64,000 nt of DNA from Maribacter algarum (ex Lu et al. 2025) (nom. illeg.) (GCA_947495915.1 CANMAW010000010.1:35228-99227); one strand, 5' to 3'; shown: positions 1 through 8,523, numbered from the stretch's first letter. Translations and numbers: made by a program. The notes: generated by a model from the letters alone, not told the origin.

Positions 1-1414
1 CAGCCCTACTTCTTCCGAAAAGATATTTCCAAGATTGTAAACCGTAGTACGACCAAGATATCATTGTAGAAATTGCAAAAAGTAACACAGCTAAAGTTAA
101 CACATAAGGAAACCAAGGAATAACTGATTGAAAAGCCATAGAGGTTAAGGTAACACCTCCAACATTCGCTCCATCAACAAGCACCTGACCTGCACCATCA
201 CCCCCATATTCAAATGCACCTCCACTATTGAAAAAGATAATTACCAAAGCTGTCATTGTACAAATCACCACGGTATCAATAAAGGGCTCTAAAAGCGCTA
301 CAATTCCCTCACTCGCCGAATATTTGGTTTTTACTGCAGAATGAGCAATAGCAGCTGAACCAGCACCGGCCTCATTTGAAAATACTGCTCTTCTAAAACC
401 AACAATCAACACCCCAAACAAGCCACCCAAGCCCGCTTCTGGCGTAAAGGCACCTTTAAAAATTAGTCCGAAGGCATCATCTATATATGAAAAATTTGCA
501 AAAATAACGACCAAACAAGCTAACGCATAGATACCAGCCATAAATGGAACTACCTTTTCAGTAACTTGTGCAATTCGTTTTATACCTCCAATTATCACTA
601 TACCAACAATAATTGCAAGTACAACCCCGATTACAAATCCTGATGACCCGCCTTCAAGACCCATCATTCCAATAAGTTGTTCTGCAGCTTGATTTGACTG
701 TACTGCATTACCTCCACCAAAAGAAGCACCTACACAAAGAATAGCGAATACTACCGCTAAAGCTTTTCCTAATCCTGTAAAACCTCTTTCTTTTAATCCT
801 CTAGATAAATAATACATAGGCCCACCGTACACAGTACCGTCTTCACCTACATCTCTATATTGAACACCTAAGGTACATTCTACAAATTTTGTAGACATAC
901 TTAAGAGGCCACATAAAATCATCCAAAAAGTAGCACCAGGTCCACCAATTGCAATTGCCAATGCCACACCGGCTATATTTCCTAAACCTACTGTACCTGA
1001 TACAGCGGTTGCCAAGGCTTGAAAGTGACTTACCTCTCCTTCTTCTGCTTCATCTCTAATTGTATGTGGTATATCTCCATCAACAACATTCAATTCAGTC
1101 TTCTCAACACCATGACCATCAGGCGACTCAACATCATCATATTTTCCACGAACCACATTAATAGCCAACGGAAACTTTCTAATATTAATAAAACCAAAAT
1201 AAAGTGTAAAAAAGGTTGCGCCTAGCACCAGAATAATAACTACAAGAGGAATACCTGTACCTGGCACTTGCCAAAAAACAATACCTTCCCAAACTGCTGT
1301 TATTGGTTCAAACCAAGCATTTATTCTTTCATCAATGCCCATTTCAGAATTGTCTTGAGCAAAGGTTAAAACAGGTAATAAAAGAGTAAAAAGGGTAAGA
1401 AGTTTATACTTCAT
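1..1414 (-). CDS. Alanine/glycine:cation symporter family protein (AGCS), 3' end outside window
   Basis: Reading from the ATG at 1414, an open frame runs off the left edge, giving 471 residues with no stop. Residues 1-20 look like a signal peptide or first hydrophobic segment. The protein then shows typical AGCS stretches: [42 protein letters not shown] and [11 protein letters not shown], with [15 protein letters not shown] close to the window edge. The family are inner-membrane sodium-coupled alanine or glycine importers with about 11 membrane segments. An acidic, poorly conserved insert (about residues 95-125) between the first segment and the conserved core is common in flavobacterial members. 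The substrate cannot be told from sequence. The gene is separated by 90 bp from the potassium channel gene upstream, which also reads leftwards. Confidence 0.93.
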   Translation of the reverse strand, partial: MKYKLLTLFTLLLPVLTFAQDNSEMGIDERINAWFEPITAVWEGIVFWQVPGTGIPLVVIILVLGATFFTLYFGFINIRKFPLAINVVRGKYDDVESPDGHGVEKTELNVVDGDIPHTIRDEAEEGEVSHFQALATAVSGTVGLGNIAGVALAIAIGGPGATFWMILCGLLSMSTKFVECTLGVQYRDVGEDGTVYGGPMYYLSRGLKERGFTGLGKALAVVFAILCVGASFGGGNAVQSNQAAEQLIGMMGLEGGSSGFVIGVVLAIIVGIVIIGGIKRIAQVTEKVVPFMAGIYALACLVVIFANFSYIDDAFGLIFKGAFTPEAGLGGLFGVLIVGFRRAVFSNEAGAGSAAIAHSAVKTKYSASEGIVALLEPFIDTVVICTMTALVIIFFNSGGAFEYGGDGAGQVLVDGANVGGVTLTSMAFQSVIPWFPYVLTLAVLLFAISTMISWSYYGLQSWKYLFGRSRA

Positions 1415-1504
1415 AATTTGAGTTTTGGTTTGAGTTTAATAGTTTGTCGGCCGGCAATATCCTAAAAATAAGCAACACAATCAAGCAATAATGTTAAATT
1501 AACG

Positions 1505-2512
1505 TTAGTCGATATGAAACATCTTGTTCAATTTCTGAATCTGTTCGGGGCGACCAAGAACGATAACCTTACTTTTTGGCAACAATTGTAGATCGGCTTC
1601 AGGATTGATTATATATTCTCCATCAGGATCAATATATCCTATTATCGTGCAACCCGTTCTTCTTCTTAAATCTAAGTCACGCAATGAGTTACAATCTACT
1701 TGATCAGAAAAATCTTCAATTGCAACTTCTTCAAGATTAGTAGTATGAACTCCTTCCATAGATAATTTATCCATAAAAGTTATTAAATCGGGCATTACGA
1801 CTAAAGATGCCATATGATCACCACCAATTTTATCTGGCATAATAACCTTATCAGCACCTGCCAAGAACAATTTTTTCTGTGAAGTTGCTAAAGAAGCTCT
1901 GCTTATTATAAAAAGTTTTTGATTCAATTGCCTGGCAGAAAGCACAACGAATAGATTTGCAGCATCATCTGGCATCGCAGTTATCAAATATTTAGCTCTA
2001 CTAATACCTGCCTCTTCTAAAATTGAATCTTCATTTGCATCTCCTTCTACAAACAATATATCATTTTCATGTTTTTCAATAATATCTTTGTTTTTTTCAA
2101 TGACTACAAATGGGCGCTTATAGGCAATTAGTCTTTCTGCAGCCTGCATTCCGTTTCTACCATAACCACATATAACCACATGGTTTGACAAACTGTTAAT
2201 TTTGTTTTTCACTTTTTTAATTTTTAAAAGTTGTAGCGAACTTCTACCCAGCAAATATTCTGTTAATACAGAAATAGCAAAACCTAAAATAAAAACACTT
2301 GCAACAATTAGAATAATAGTAAAAACCTTAGAAGCATCATCTAAAGGTTGAACTTCTTTAAACCCTACCGTTGCCATGGTAATTATTGTCATATACAAGG
2401 CGTCAATCCAAGTATACCCTGAAATATACCGGTAACCCAAAGTACCAAACAACACCACCGTTAACATTAAAGATAGCGCAACATATAATTTTGATCGAGA
2501 CAGTTTAACCAT
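1505..2512 (-). CDS. Two-TM potassium channel with RCK/TrkA-N domain
   Basis: 335 residues. Two membrane helices (about 9-29 and 63-85) flank a pore loop with the filter-like sequence TVGFK at 48-52. A Rossmann nucleotide-binding RCK/TrkA-N domain follows (VVICGYGRNG, 112-121, with acidic FVVIEKN after it), then a TrkA-C-like domain from about 255. This is the arrangement of ligand-gated MthK-type channels, in which nucleotide or cation binding to RCK gates K+ flow across the inner membrane. The filter reads TVGFK and so lacks the second glycine of the usual GYG or GFG. The start codon lies 2 nt after the stop of the PspC gene, so the two are almost certainly co-transcribed and translationally coupled. 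Confidence 0.88.
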   Translation of the reverse strand: MVKLSRSKLYVALSLMLTVVLFGTLGYRYISGYTWIDALYMTIITMATVGFKEVQPLDDASKVFTIILIVASVFILGFAISVLTEYLLGRSSLQLLKIKKVKNKINSLSNHVVICGYGRNGMQAAERLIAYKRPFVVIEKNKDIIEKHENDILFVEGDANEDSILEEAGISRAKYLITAMPDDAANLFVVLSARQLNQKLFIISRASLATSQKKLFLAGADKVIMPDKIGGDHMASLVVMPDLITFMDKLSMEGVHTTNLEEVAIEDFSDQVDCNSLRDLDLRRRTGCTIIGYIDPDGEYIINPEADLQLLPKSKVIVLGRPEQIQKLNKMFHID

Positions 2513-2514
2513 AT

Positions 2515-2742
2515 TTAAAGATCAAAAACGGAAGTTCTTTTAGTATAAATCAAATCTTTAATTTTAAGCCAAAATGCTAAAAACAAATACAAAGCAAAAC
2601 CAAAACCAATTGTAACAAACGTGAGGTATATAAATGAAGTTCTAACTACTCTAGCGCGAATTCCTAAACGCTCAGCAATTCTACGACAAACCTCAAAACC
2701 TCTTTTTTGAAAATAATACAATATGGTATAGAAGAAATTCAT
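2515..2742 (-). CDS. PspC domain-containing small membrane protein
   Basis: 75 residues. The N-terminal part (CRRIAERLGIRARVVR, about 19-34) followed by one long hydrophobic segment (about 36-60) matches the PspC domain pattern, known in phage-shock and envelope-stress membrane proteins. No DNA-binding domain is present despite the common name 'PspC family transcriptional regulator'. It sits between DUF2851 (18 nt upstream) and the potassium channel (2 nt downstream), so the three minus-strand genes probably form one operon. A role in membrane stress is inference from the family only. Confidence 0.82.
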   Translation of the reverse strand: MNFFYTILYYFQKRGFEVCRRIAERLGIRARVVRTSFIYLTFVTIGFGFALYLFLAFWLKIKDLIYTKRTSVFDL

Positions 2743-2760
2743 GCACTAAAATTAGTCATT

Positions 2761-4035
2761 TCACTGCAATAATGAATTACCTATCGCACATTCTAAACAT
2801 CTATTTTTAGAACAATATTCATTATAAAGTTGTAAAATTCCTTGAGATTCTTTTGCACTAATGATTTTTACTTCACAATTTTTAAATTTTGAAACAATAT
2901 TATTTTGTTCGGGAAGAATATTCGAAGTAATTTGAGTTATCACATCATCAACAGCCCTACCCTGTTGTTTAAAATAACAGAGTTTAATTGGAAGCACGGT
3001 ATTAATAATGATTAAATCAATAAATTTCTTAGTTAGTTTTTTCTCACTAAACTTAGACACTTTGGCAAAAGTAAAGTGTGTTGACCAATAGTTACTAGCC
3101 TCACAGTTAAATAAATTGTATAAGTTTTCAATATCGGTAGCAGATATAACTTGCTCAAAAAGGCTTTGATTTTTGAAGTAAAGCATTGCTAATTGCGATA
3201 AGCGAATCGTAGGAAAATTTGAGGGGCGCAGCTTAAAAAAGTGCGGCTTAAATACACCTTCATTTGATAATTGAAATTTATGGGCTAAAAAGCGATACTC
3301 TTCTTGTAATTTTTCAAAATACGGATCTGAATTGGTTTCATCTGCTAATAAGTGAGACATGCCTAATAATAGACTTTCAAGCTGCATCGAATTGGACTGC
3401 AATTTTCGAACAACAGAGAACGGAAGTGCTGCTGACAAACTCATAAACGATTCTGAATTTATCTTAAGCCCGAAGTTCTTCAGTAACATGGAGAACAACA
3501 CCTGTTCCCAATCACCATTTGATTTTACTAAAAGTTCTAGAATTAAATTTGACTTTCGTTCAAGCCGCTCAAAAAACATACGCTCAACCCAACTATTGAA
3601 AACAAACTGTTCAATTTTACCAATGGATTTTTCACAGTTAATAAAACTATATTGATTTTTATCGAAGAGCTGCTGATACTCTTGCAACAAATTTACGGAC
3701 ACAAAAGATCTAAGTTCTAAAGTTGAAATTTCAGTACCATCTTTTCTAAAAACAGCAGTGTCATTTTCCCAAACCACATGCAAAATAACATTATCGTAGG
3801 CAGCATCATGTTGGTGTTTATGTACATACCAGTCTGATGCTTTTACATGAATTTCGACATTACCAGCCCATAACTGACCCGCAATGCTAATCTTAGCGTT
3901 AAAAAAATCAGGTCCAGAAAGATGATTATGCACCCCAGTATTAACAATACTTATGGAATCTCCGTCAGAAGACACCAATGTTTGTAACTGAAGTTTTTTA
4001 TACTTCCAAATAAAATGAAGCAAGTCTTCTTGCAC
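2761..4035 (-). CDS. DUF2851 family protein
   Basis: 424 residues without signal peptide or membrane segments. The N-terminal part (LHFIWKYKKL at 6-15, then VHNHLSGPDFFNAKISI and WAGNVEIHVKASDW) is the signature of DUF2851, a Bacteroidota family of unknown function. The C-terminus carries a small cysteine cluster, CSKNRCLEC, which could hold a metal. The His, Asp and Glu residues in the N-terminal beta-rich part resemble a nuclease-like arrangement, but that is speculation. First gene of the probable DUF2851-pspC-channel operon. Confidence 0.85.
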   Translation of the reverse strand: MQEDLLHFIWKYKKLQLQTLVSSDGDSISIVNTGVHNHLSGPDFFNAKISIAGQLWAGNVEIHVKASDWYVHKHQHDAAYDNVILHVVWENDTAVFRKDGTEISTLELRSFVSVNLLQEYQQLFDKNQYSFINCEKSIGKIEQFVFNSWVERMFFERLERKSNLILELLVKSNGDWEQVLFSMLLKNFGLKINSESFMSLSAALPFSVVRKLQSNSMQLESLLLGMSHLLADETNSDPYFEKLQEEYRFLAHKFQLSNEGVFKPHFFKLRPSNFPTIRLSQLAMLYFKNQSLFEQVISATDIENLYNLFNCEASNYWSTHFTFAKVSKFSEKKLTKKFIDLIIINTVLPIKLCYFKQQGRAVDDVITQITSNILPEQNNIVSKFKNCEVKIISAKESQGILQLYNEYCSKNRCLECAIGNSLLQ

Positions 4036-4114
4036 GACACACTTATTGATTAGTGATTCGTACTAAAGTAAGCTTAAAAAATAAAATGTAAGAAAAAACT
4101 TATTTGAAATTTAA

Positions 4115-4426
4115 CTATTCAGCAACCGCGCCTTCCCAATTCATAAAACCACCTTCTAAGTTATAGGTGTTTTCAAAACCAATGCTATTCATAATTGCAC
4201 AAGCTTGCCCACTACGATTACCGCTTCGGCAATACACGTAATAGTTCTTTGATTTATCTAATTTCTGAAGTTCATCTATAAACCCTTGACCTAAATAAAT
4301 ATCAATATGTGTTGCATTAGGGATGTAACCTTCTGCCACCTCATCATCGGTTCGCACATCTAGAATAAACGCGTTCTCATCTTTCTCTAATTGTTCCTCC
4401 CAAGATTCTTGTGATAAATCTGCCAT
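4115..4426 (-). CDS. Single-domain rhodanese-like protein
   Basis: 103 residues, one rhodanese domain with no signal peptide, so cytoplasmic. The active-site loop CRSGNRSG begins at Cys66, and the N-terminal ILDVRTDDEVAEGYIPNATH is the usual entry to the fold. Such proteins carry persulfide sulfur on the catalytic Cys, as in thiosulfate sulfurtransferase (GlpE-like) chemistry; the physiological donor and acceptor are unknown. It is transcribed alone, divergently from the marR gene, from a good consensus promoter at 4470-4498. Confidence 0.9.
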   Translation of the reverse strand: MADLSQESWEEQLEKDENAFILDVRTDDEVAEGYIPNATHIDIYLGQGFIDELQKLDKSKNYYVYCRSGNRSGQACAIMNSIGFENTYNLEGGFMNWEGAVAE

Positions 4427-4469
4427 GTAATTTTCCTTTTAGTATCGTTTTTCTCGAATACGAGATCTT

Positions 4470-4498
4470 CAAACTTATTTAGTACCTCAAAAATACAA
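4470..4498 (-). promoter_or_regulatory. Promoter of the rhodanese gene (Bacteroidota type)
   Basis: On the minus strand a TAAGTTTG -7 element (4470-4477) is preceded at an 18-nt spacing by TTG (4496-4498). This fits TTG-N17-23-TAnnTTTG. The predicted start lies near 4464, giving a leader of about 38 nt. Prediction from sequence only. Confidence 0.55.
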
Positions 4499-4555
4499 TA
4501 TATGTTGCAAAATATCACAACACTTGATTTAACAAAAAATTAATTCAATTAAGTT

Positions 4556-4588
4556 TTGTAGTTCTAAGATTCCATATACATTTGTATA
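4556..4588 (+). promoter_or_regulatory. Promoter and putative operator of the marR operon
   Basis: TTG (4556-4558), 18-nt spacer, TACATTTG -7 element (4577-4584). The inverted repeat TATACA-TT-TGTATA (4575-4588) covers the -7 element. A second TTGTATA (4597-4603) repeats the right arm with a 15-bp period. MarR proteins commonly bind short dyads overlapping their own promoters, so this is the best candidate for an autoregulatory operator. Confidence 0.5.
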
Positions 4589-4606
4589 CACAATTATTGT
4601 ATAAAC

Positions 4607-5053
4607 ATGAATGTTGAGCAAATCATAAAAACCGAAAAAGAAATTCCGCTTCAAAGCAGAACAATCATTCACTTGTTACTAGTTAATAACAAAGTAAGTG
4701 AAGCAATGACCGCATGCTTAAAGCCTTTCGAGGTGTCACCACAACAGTTCAATGTGCTTCGTATTCTAAGGGGTCAAAATGGCAAACCCGCCAACCTATC
4801 AACTTTAAACGATAGAATGGTTACCAAAATGAGCAATACTACTCGATTGGTCGACAAACTAATTTTGAAACAACTTGTTGATCGTAAAGTATGCCCTTCA
4901 AATCGTCGTAAAGTTGAAATTACAATTACTTCTAAAGGTCTGGAAGAATTAAAAAAAATGGATAACGCTGTAATCACAATTGAAAAAGAGATCTTGAAAA
5001 ACGTTTCAACTACAGAACTTGAAGAATTAAATAGATTATTAAATAAATTTTAA
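4607..5053 (+). CDS. MarR family transcriptional regulator
   Basis: 148 residues, the usual MarR length. The winged-helix core is visible: QQFNVLRILRGQ (about 46-57), recognition region LNDRMVTKMSNTTRLVDKL (about 67-85) and the wing VDRKVCPSNRRKVEITITSKG (about 91-111). MarR proteins bind DNA as dimers and usually repress neighbouring genes until a phenolic or oxidant ligand or a cysteine modification releases them. Here Cys40 and Cys97 are the only cysteines. The nitroreductase gene starts 7 nt after the stop, so the regulator probably controls it and possibly yceI. A dyad overlapping its own promoter suggests autorepression. Confidence 0.9.
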   Translation: MNVEQIIKTEKEIPLQSRTIIHLLLVNNKVSEAMTACLKPFEVSPQQFNVLRILRGQNGKPANLSTLNDRMVTKMSNTTRLVDKLILKQLVDRKVCPSNRRKVEITITSKGLEELKKMDNAVITIEKEILKNVSTTELEELNRLLNKF

Positions 5054-5060
5054 ATTACAA

Positions 5061-5693
5061 ATGAACACTTATATAGAAAGTTTACAATGGCGATACGCAA
5101 CAAAAAAGTTTGACGCCAACAAAAAAATATCTGATAATGATTTGCAAATTCTTTTAGAATCAATGCGCCTAAGCGCCTCATCTTATGGCTTACAACCGTA
5201 CCATATCTTTGTAATCACCGATCAAGCAATACGTAAAAAACTACAACCTGTTTCATGGGGGCAAACCCAAATAGTTGATGCATCACATTTAATTGTGATG
5301 GCAAACAAAACAGAAGTTAACAACATCTTTATTGATCACTACCTTGAAAATGTTAGTAACACAAGAAAAATTCCTCTTGAAGGATTAAATCAATACGCTG
5401 ATTTCATGAAGTCAAAAGTAACCAGCTTAACATCAGAAGAACAAAACACATGGGCGGCCAAGCAAAACTATATTGTTCTTGGAAACTTGCTATCTGCTGC
5501 AGCGACTTTAGAAATTGATACGTGCCCAATGGAAGGTTTTGAAGCAGCAGCATATAATGAAATTTTAGGCCTAACTGAAAAAGGTTTATCAGCTACAGTA
5601 GTAGCAGCCGTTGGATATCGTTCATCAGAAGATGAAACCCAGCACTACGCAAAAGTTCGCCAACCGGAAAATGAATTATTTACACACCTATAA
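5061..5693 (+). CDS. NAD(P)H-dependent nitroreductase family oxidoreductase
   Basis: 210 residues, a nitroreductase-fold FMN enzyme of the NfsB/YodC kind. The N-terminal WRYATKKFDANKKISDNDLQ and the SASSYGLQPYHIFVITD region (about 37-53) supply the phosphate- and FMN-binding residues; the C-terminal part has the typical PMEGF and VAAVGYRS stretches. The family reduces quinones, nitroaromatics or flavins with NAD(P)H. It is the second gene of the marR operon, an arrangement often seen for redox- or xenobiotic-induced reductases. The true substrate is unknown. Confidence 0.88.
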   Translation: MNTYIESLQWRYATKKFDANKKISDNDLQILLESMRLSASSYGLQPYHIFVITDQAIRKKLQPVSWGQTQIVDASHLIVMANKTEVNNIFIDHYLENVSNTRKIPLEGLNQYADFMKSKVTSLTSEEQNTWAAKQNYIVLGNLLSAAATLEIDTCPMEGFEAAAYNEILGLTEKGLSATVVAAVGYRSSEDETQHYAKVRQPENELFTHL

Positions 5694-5730
5694 TTTTAAA
5701 CACTAATTATTTACACTTAAATTTAAAGAA

Positions 5731-6309
5731 ATGAAAAAGTCAGTATTAAGTTTAGCATTAGCAGTAGTTTTTGGAACAACTGCATTCGCAACAACACCAG
5801 TAGATGGTGAGAAAAAAGAAGTAAACGTAGAAACAAGTACTGTTTCTTGGAAAGCTTATAAAGTAACCGGGTCTCATAATGGTACAGTTGCCCTAAAAGA
5901 AGGTGCTCTTATTTTTGATGGAGAAACACTAACGGGCGGAGAATTTACAGTTGATATGCCTTCAATAATCGCCACCGACTTAGAAGGAGATATGAAAGGT
6001 AAATTAGAAGGCCATTTGAAATCTGATGATTTCTTTGGTGTTAAAGCACACCCTACAGCTAGCCTAGTTTTTACAGCAGTAAAAGCTTCTGGTAAAAACT
6101 CTTATGAAGTTACTGGAGATTTAACAATAAAAGGTATCACAAAACCTGTTACCTTTGATGTATCAATTTATGGCAGCAAAGCAACAGCAACATTAAAAGT
6201 TGACCGAGCAGCTTACGATATTAAGTATGGTTCTGGTAGCTTTTTTGATAATTTAGGAGACAAAACCATCTATGACGAGTTTGATTTAGTTGTAGACTTA
6301 GAGTTTTAG
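5731..6309 (+). CDS. YceI family periplasmic protein
   Basis: 192 residues. A signal peptide (about 1-20, cleavage after AFA) precedes a YceI lipocalin-like domain: VSWKAYKVTGSHNGTVAL, FTVDMPSI, LEGHLKSDDFFGVKAHPTASLVF and the central GDLTIKGITKPVTFDV. YceI proteins form a beta-barrel that binds isoprenoid or amide lipids. It follows the nitroreductase gene by 37 nt and is closed by a strong terminator, so it is likely the third gene of the marR operon. The association with isoprenoid quinones and a reductase is suggestive but not proven. Confidence 0.92.
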   Translation: MKKSVLSLALAVVFGTTAFATTPVDGEKKEVNVETSTVSWKAYKVTGSHNGTVALKEGALIFDGETLTGGEFTVDMPSIIATDLEGDMKGKLEGHLKSDDFFGVKAHPTASLVFTAVKASGKNSYEVTGDLTIKGITKPVTFDVSIYGSKATATLKVDRAAYDIKYGSGSFFDNLGDKTIYDEFDLVVDLEF

Positions 6310-6332
6310 TAGACTTGACCTCACAGTTAAGC

Positions 6333-6365
6333 AACCTGCACTATTTAACCAGTGCAGGTTTTTTT
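6333..6365 (+). terminator. Rho-independent terminator after yceI
   Basis: A perfect 10-bp stem, AACCTGCACT (6333-6342) with AGTGCAGGTT (6351-6360), has an 8-nt loop and runs into a T tract. It separates the marR operon from the trp promoter. Confidence 0.88.
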
Positions 6366-6384
6366 GTTTTTATTTGAACGGTTA

Positions 6385-6415
6385 TTGGTGAATTTAAAAA
6401 TGATTTCTATATTTG
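6385..6415 (+). promoter_or_regulatory. trp operon promoter
   Basis: TTG (6385-6387), 20-nt spacer, TATATTTG (6408-6415): an exact match to the Flavobacterium consensus. The expected transcription start is about 4-6 nt after the -7 element, so at or within a few nt of the leader-peptide ATG at 6421. Confidence 0.65.
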
Positions 6416-6420
6416 AACAA

Positions 6421-6477
6421 ATGAAAACAAGAAACTCAAATACTTGGTGGTGGAACAACTCTCGACAGTCATCGTGA
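6421..6477 (+). CDS. trpL: trp operon leader peptide
   Basis: An 18-codon frame, MKTRNSNTWWWNNSRQSS, ends with TGA and carries three consecutive Trp codons (TGG at 6445-6453). It lies between a consensus promoter and a strong terminator hairpin just ahead of trpE. This is the classical layout of ribosome-mediated attenuation: scarcity of charged tRNA-Trp stalls a ribosome on the Trp run and prevents the terminator from forming. The ATG has almost no room for a 5' leader or ribosome binding site if the promoter is placed correctly, so translation may be leaderless. The attenuation mechanism is well established in enterobacteria; here it is inferred from layout. Confidence 0.85.
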   Translation: MKTRNSNTWWWNNSRQSS

Positions 6478-6505
6478 GCTGAGCATCATTGTAGTTAAAC
6501 TATAT

Positions 6506-6534
6506 AAGGCCTGTCATCACGACAGGCCTTTTTT
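6506..6534 (+). terminator. trp attenuator terminator hairpin
   Basis: Perfect 10-bp stem AAGGCCTGTC (6506-6515) / GACAGGCCTT (6521-6530), 5-nt loop and a T run. Only 19 nt separate it from the trpE ATG. Competing pairings are short: leader GACAG (6464-6468) with CTGTC (6511-6515), or TCGTGA (6472-6477) with TCACGA (6517-6522). No long antiterminator is obvious by eye. Confidence 0.82.
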
Positions 6535-6553
6535 AATTCAAAGAATTCATTAT

Positions 6554-7951
6554 ATGAATTACAAACTAACATCTCATAACAAAAAAATATTAGCAGATAC
6601 TATTACTCCGGTTAGTGTATATCTAAAAATTAGAGATCGCTTTCCGAATAGTATTTTACTTGAAAGTAGCGATTACCACGCAAATGACAACAGTTTTTCA
6701 TACATCTGCTGCAACCCTATCGCCTCTATTAAGATAGAAAATGAAGTAATTACACAACAGTTTCCTGATGGTTCAAACGATGAAATACAGATTACTTCAC
6801 ATACTGATGTAGTGAATATCATTCATGATTTTAGTCGACGTTTTGAATCAGGTGAAAGTGATTTCAAATTTATTGATAACGGATTGTTTGGCTATATGGC
6901 TTATGATGCAGTTCGTTATTATGAAGATGTGCAACTTTCAAAAAAGGAGCACTCCATTGCAATTCCTGATATTTATTATGCAGTGTATCAAAATATAATC
7001 GCAATTAACCACTTCAAAAATGAGGCTTATATTTTTGCGCATTGTTATGAATCTGAAAACAATATTGCTGAAATTGAACAGATTTTGAATGTTAAGAATT
7101 TTGCTTCCTACAATTTTTCTTTAGATGGAAAAGCCACTTCGAATTTAAAAGACGAAGAATACAAAGAACATGTAGCTCTAGCGAAAAAACACTGTCAAAG
7201 AGGTGATGTATTTCAACTCGTACTTTCACGTAGATTTTCCCAAGGCTTTAAAGGAGATGAATTTAACGTGTATCGCGCATTAAGATCTGTAAATCCCTCA
7301 CCTTATTTATTCTATTTTGACTACGGAGATTTTAAAATATTCGGAAGCTCACCTGAAGCACAACTCGTAGTCAAAGATGGCACTGCTGAAATACACCCTA
7401 TTGCCGGCACATTTAAGAGAACTGGCAATGACGAACAAGACGCTATTCTTGCCAAAGAATTGACAGAAGATGATAAAGAGAATAGTGAACATGTGATGCT
7501 TGTTGATTTAGCTCGAAATGATTTGAGTAGAAATGGTAATATGGTTGAAGTTACCAACTATAGAGAAGTGCAATTCTTCTCTCATGTCATACACTTAGTT
7601 TCAAAAGTTACAGGTCAAAAGAAAAAAGACATTCCGACAATGAAAGTTGTCGCTGATACTTTTCCTGCTGGTACTTTAAGCGGTGCTCCAAAACATATGG
7701 CTATGCAACTTATAGAGAAGTACGAAAAAACTAGTCGTGGATACTATGGTGGAGCCATCGGATTTATGGACTTCAACGGTAATTTCAATCACGCCATTAT
7801 GATTCGAACATTTTTAAGTAAAAACCATGAATTGCATTATCAAGCAGGCGCCGGTTTAGTTGCGGCTTCTGATGCCGAAGATGAATTACAAGAAACCTAT
7901 AACAAACTTGGTGCTTTAACAAAAGCGCTAGAAATCGCAGAAACAATTTAA
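6554..7951 (+). CDS. trpE: Anthranilate synthase component I
   Basis: 465 residues. It makes anthranilate from chorismate with ammonia supplied by the TrpG subunit, the first committed step of tryptophan synthesis in the cytoplasm. The N-terminal LLES motif (35-38) is the tryptophan feedback-binding element of TrpE, which separates it from PabB. The chorismate-binding domain shows GDVFQLVLSRRF, PYLFYFDYGDF, GSSPEAQLVV, HPIAGTFKRTGNDEQD, LVDLARNDLSR, TFPAGTLSGAPK and the C-terminal YQAGAGLVAASDAEDE. It is first in the operon and sits 19 nt after the attenuator hairpin; trpG starts 2 nt after its stop. Confidence 0.97.
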   Translation: MNYKLTSHNKKILADTITPVSVYLKIRDRFPNSILLESSDYHANDNSFSYICCNPIASIKIENEVITQQFPDGSNDEIQITSHTDVVNIIHDFSRRFESGESDFKFIDNGLFGYMAYDAVRYYEDVQLSKKEHSIAIPDIYYAVYQNIIAINHFKNEAYIFAHCYESENNIAEIEQILNVKNFASYNFSLDGKATSNLKDEEYKEHVALAKKHCQRGDVFQLVLSRRFSQGFKGDEFNVYRALRSVNPSPYLFYFDYGDFKIFGSSPEAQLVVKDGTAEIHPIAGTFKRTGNDEQDAILAKELTEDDKENSEHVMLVDLARNDLSRNGNMVEVTNYREVQFFSHVIHLVSKVTGQKKKDIPTMKVVADTFPAGTLSGAPKHMAMQLIEKYEKTSRGYYGGAIGFMDFNGNFNHAIMIRTFLSKNHELHYQAGAGLVAASDAEDELQETYNKLGALTKALEIAETI

Positions 7952-7953
7952 AA

Positions 7954-8520
7954 ATGAAAAAGATACTTGTTATAGATAACTACGACAGCTTTACGTATAA
8001 CCTCGTTCATTATTTAGAAGATTTAGATTGTGAAGTAACAGTAAAACGAAACGATCAATTAAGTATTGAAGAAGTTGATGCTTTTGATAAAATAGTCTTA
8101 TCTCCCGGACCTGGAATACCTGATGAAGCCGGACTCTTAAAAGAGATCATTGCAACCTATGCACCTACCAAAAGTATTTTTGGGGTATGTTTGGGCCAGC
8201 AAGCTATTGCAGAAGTTTTTGGTGGTTCTTTAATCAATTTAGACCAAGTGTATCATGGTATTGCAAGTACCATTAAAATCACCAAAACTGATGATATATT
8301 ATTCAAAGACCTAGGCAGTGAAATTGAGGTAGGTCGCTATCATTCGTGGGTTGTAAATCCTGATTTACCAGAAGCTTTGGAAGCAACTTCTTTTGATAAA
8401 AACGGGCAAGTTATGTCAATTCGTCATAAAGAATATGATGTATGTGCAGTACAATACCACCCAGAGTCAGTACTTACCCCAAATGGAAAAAAAATATTGG
8501 AAAATTGGTTAAATAATTAG
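7954..8520 (+). CDS. trpG: Anthranilate synthase component II (glutamine amidotransferase)
   Basis: 188 residues, a class I glutamine amidotransferase. It hydrolyses glutamine and passes ammonia to TrpE. The nucleophile Cys79 is in FGVCLGQQA, the oxyanion region is SPGPGIPDEAG (50-60) and the catalytic His-x-Glu pair is in VQYHPESVLTPNG. It starts 2 nt after trpE and ends 3 nt before trpD. Such subunits can also serve PabB for folate synthesis; placement inside the trp operon favours trpG as the main role. Confidence 0.95.
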   Translation: MKKILVIDNYDSFTYNLVHYLEDLDCEVTVKRNDQLSIEEVDAFDKIVLSPGPGIPDEAGLLKEIIATYAPTKSIFGVCLGQQAIAEVFGGSLINLDQVYHGIASTIKITKTDDILFKDLGSEIEVGRYHSWVVNPDLPEALEATSFDKNGQVMSIRHKEYDVCAVQYHPESVLTPNGKKILENWLNN

Positions 8521-8523
8521 ACA

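Noticed and set aside
1019..1225. 68-residue plus-strand ORF within the AGCS gene
   Set aside because: Antisense to the conserved symporter; biased toward Ile, Asn and Ser in the way expected of a shadow frame.
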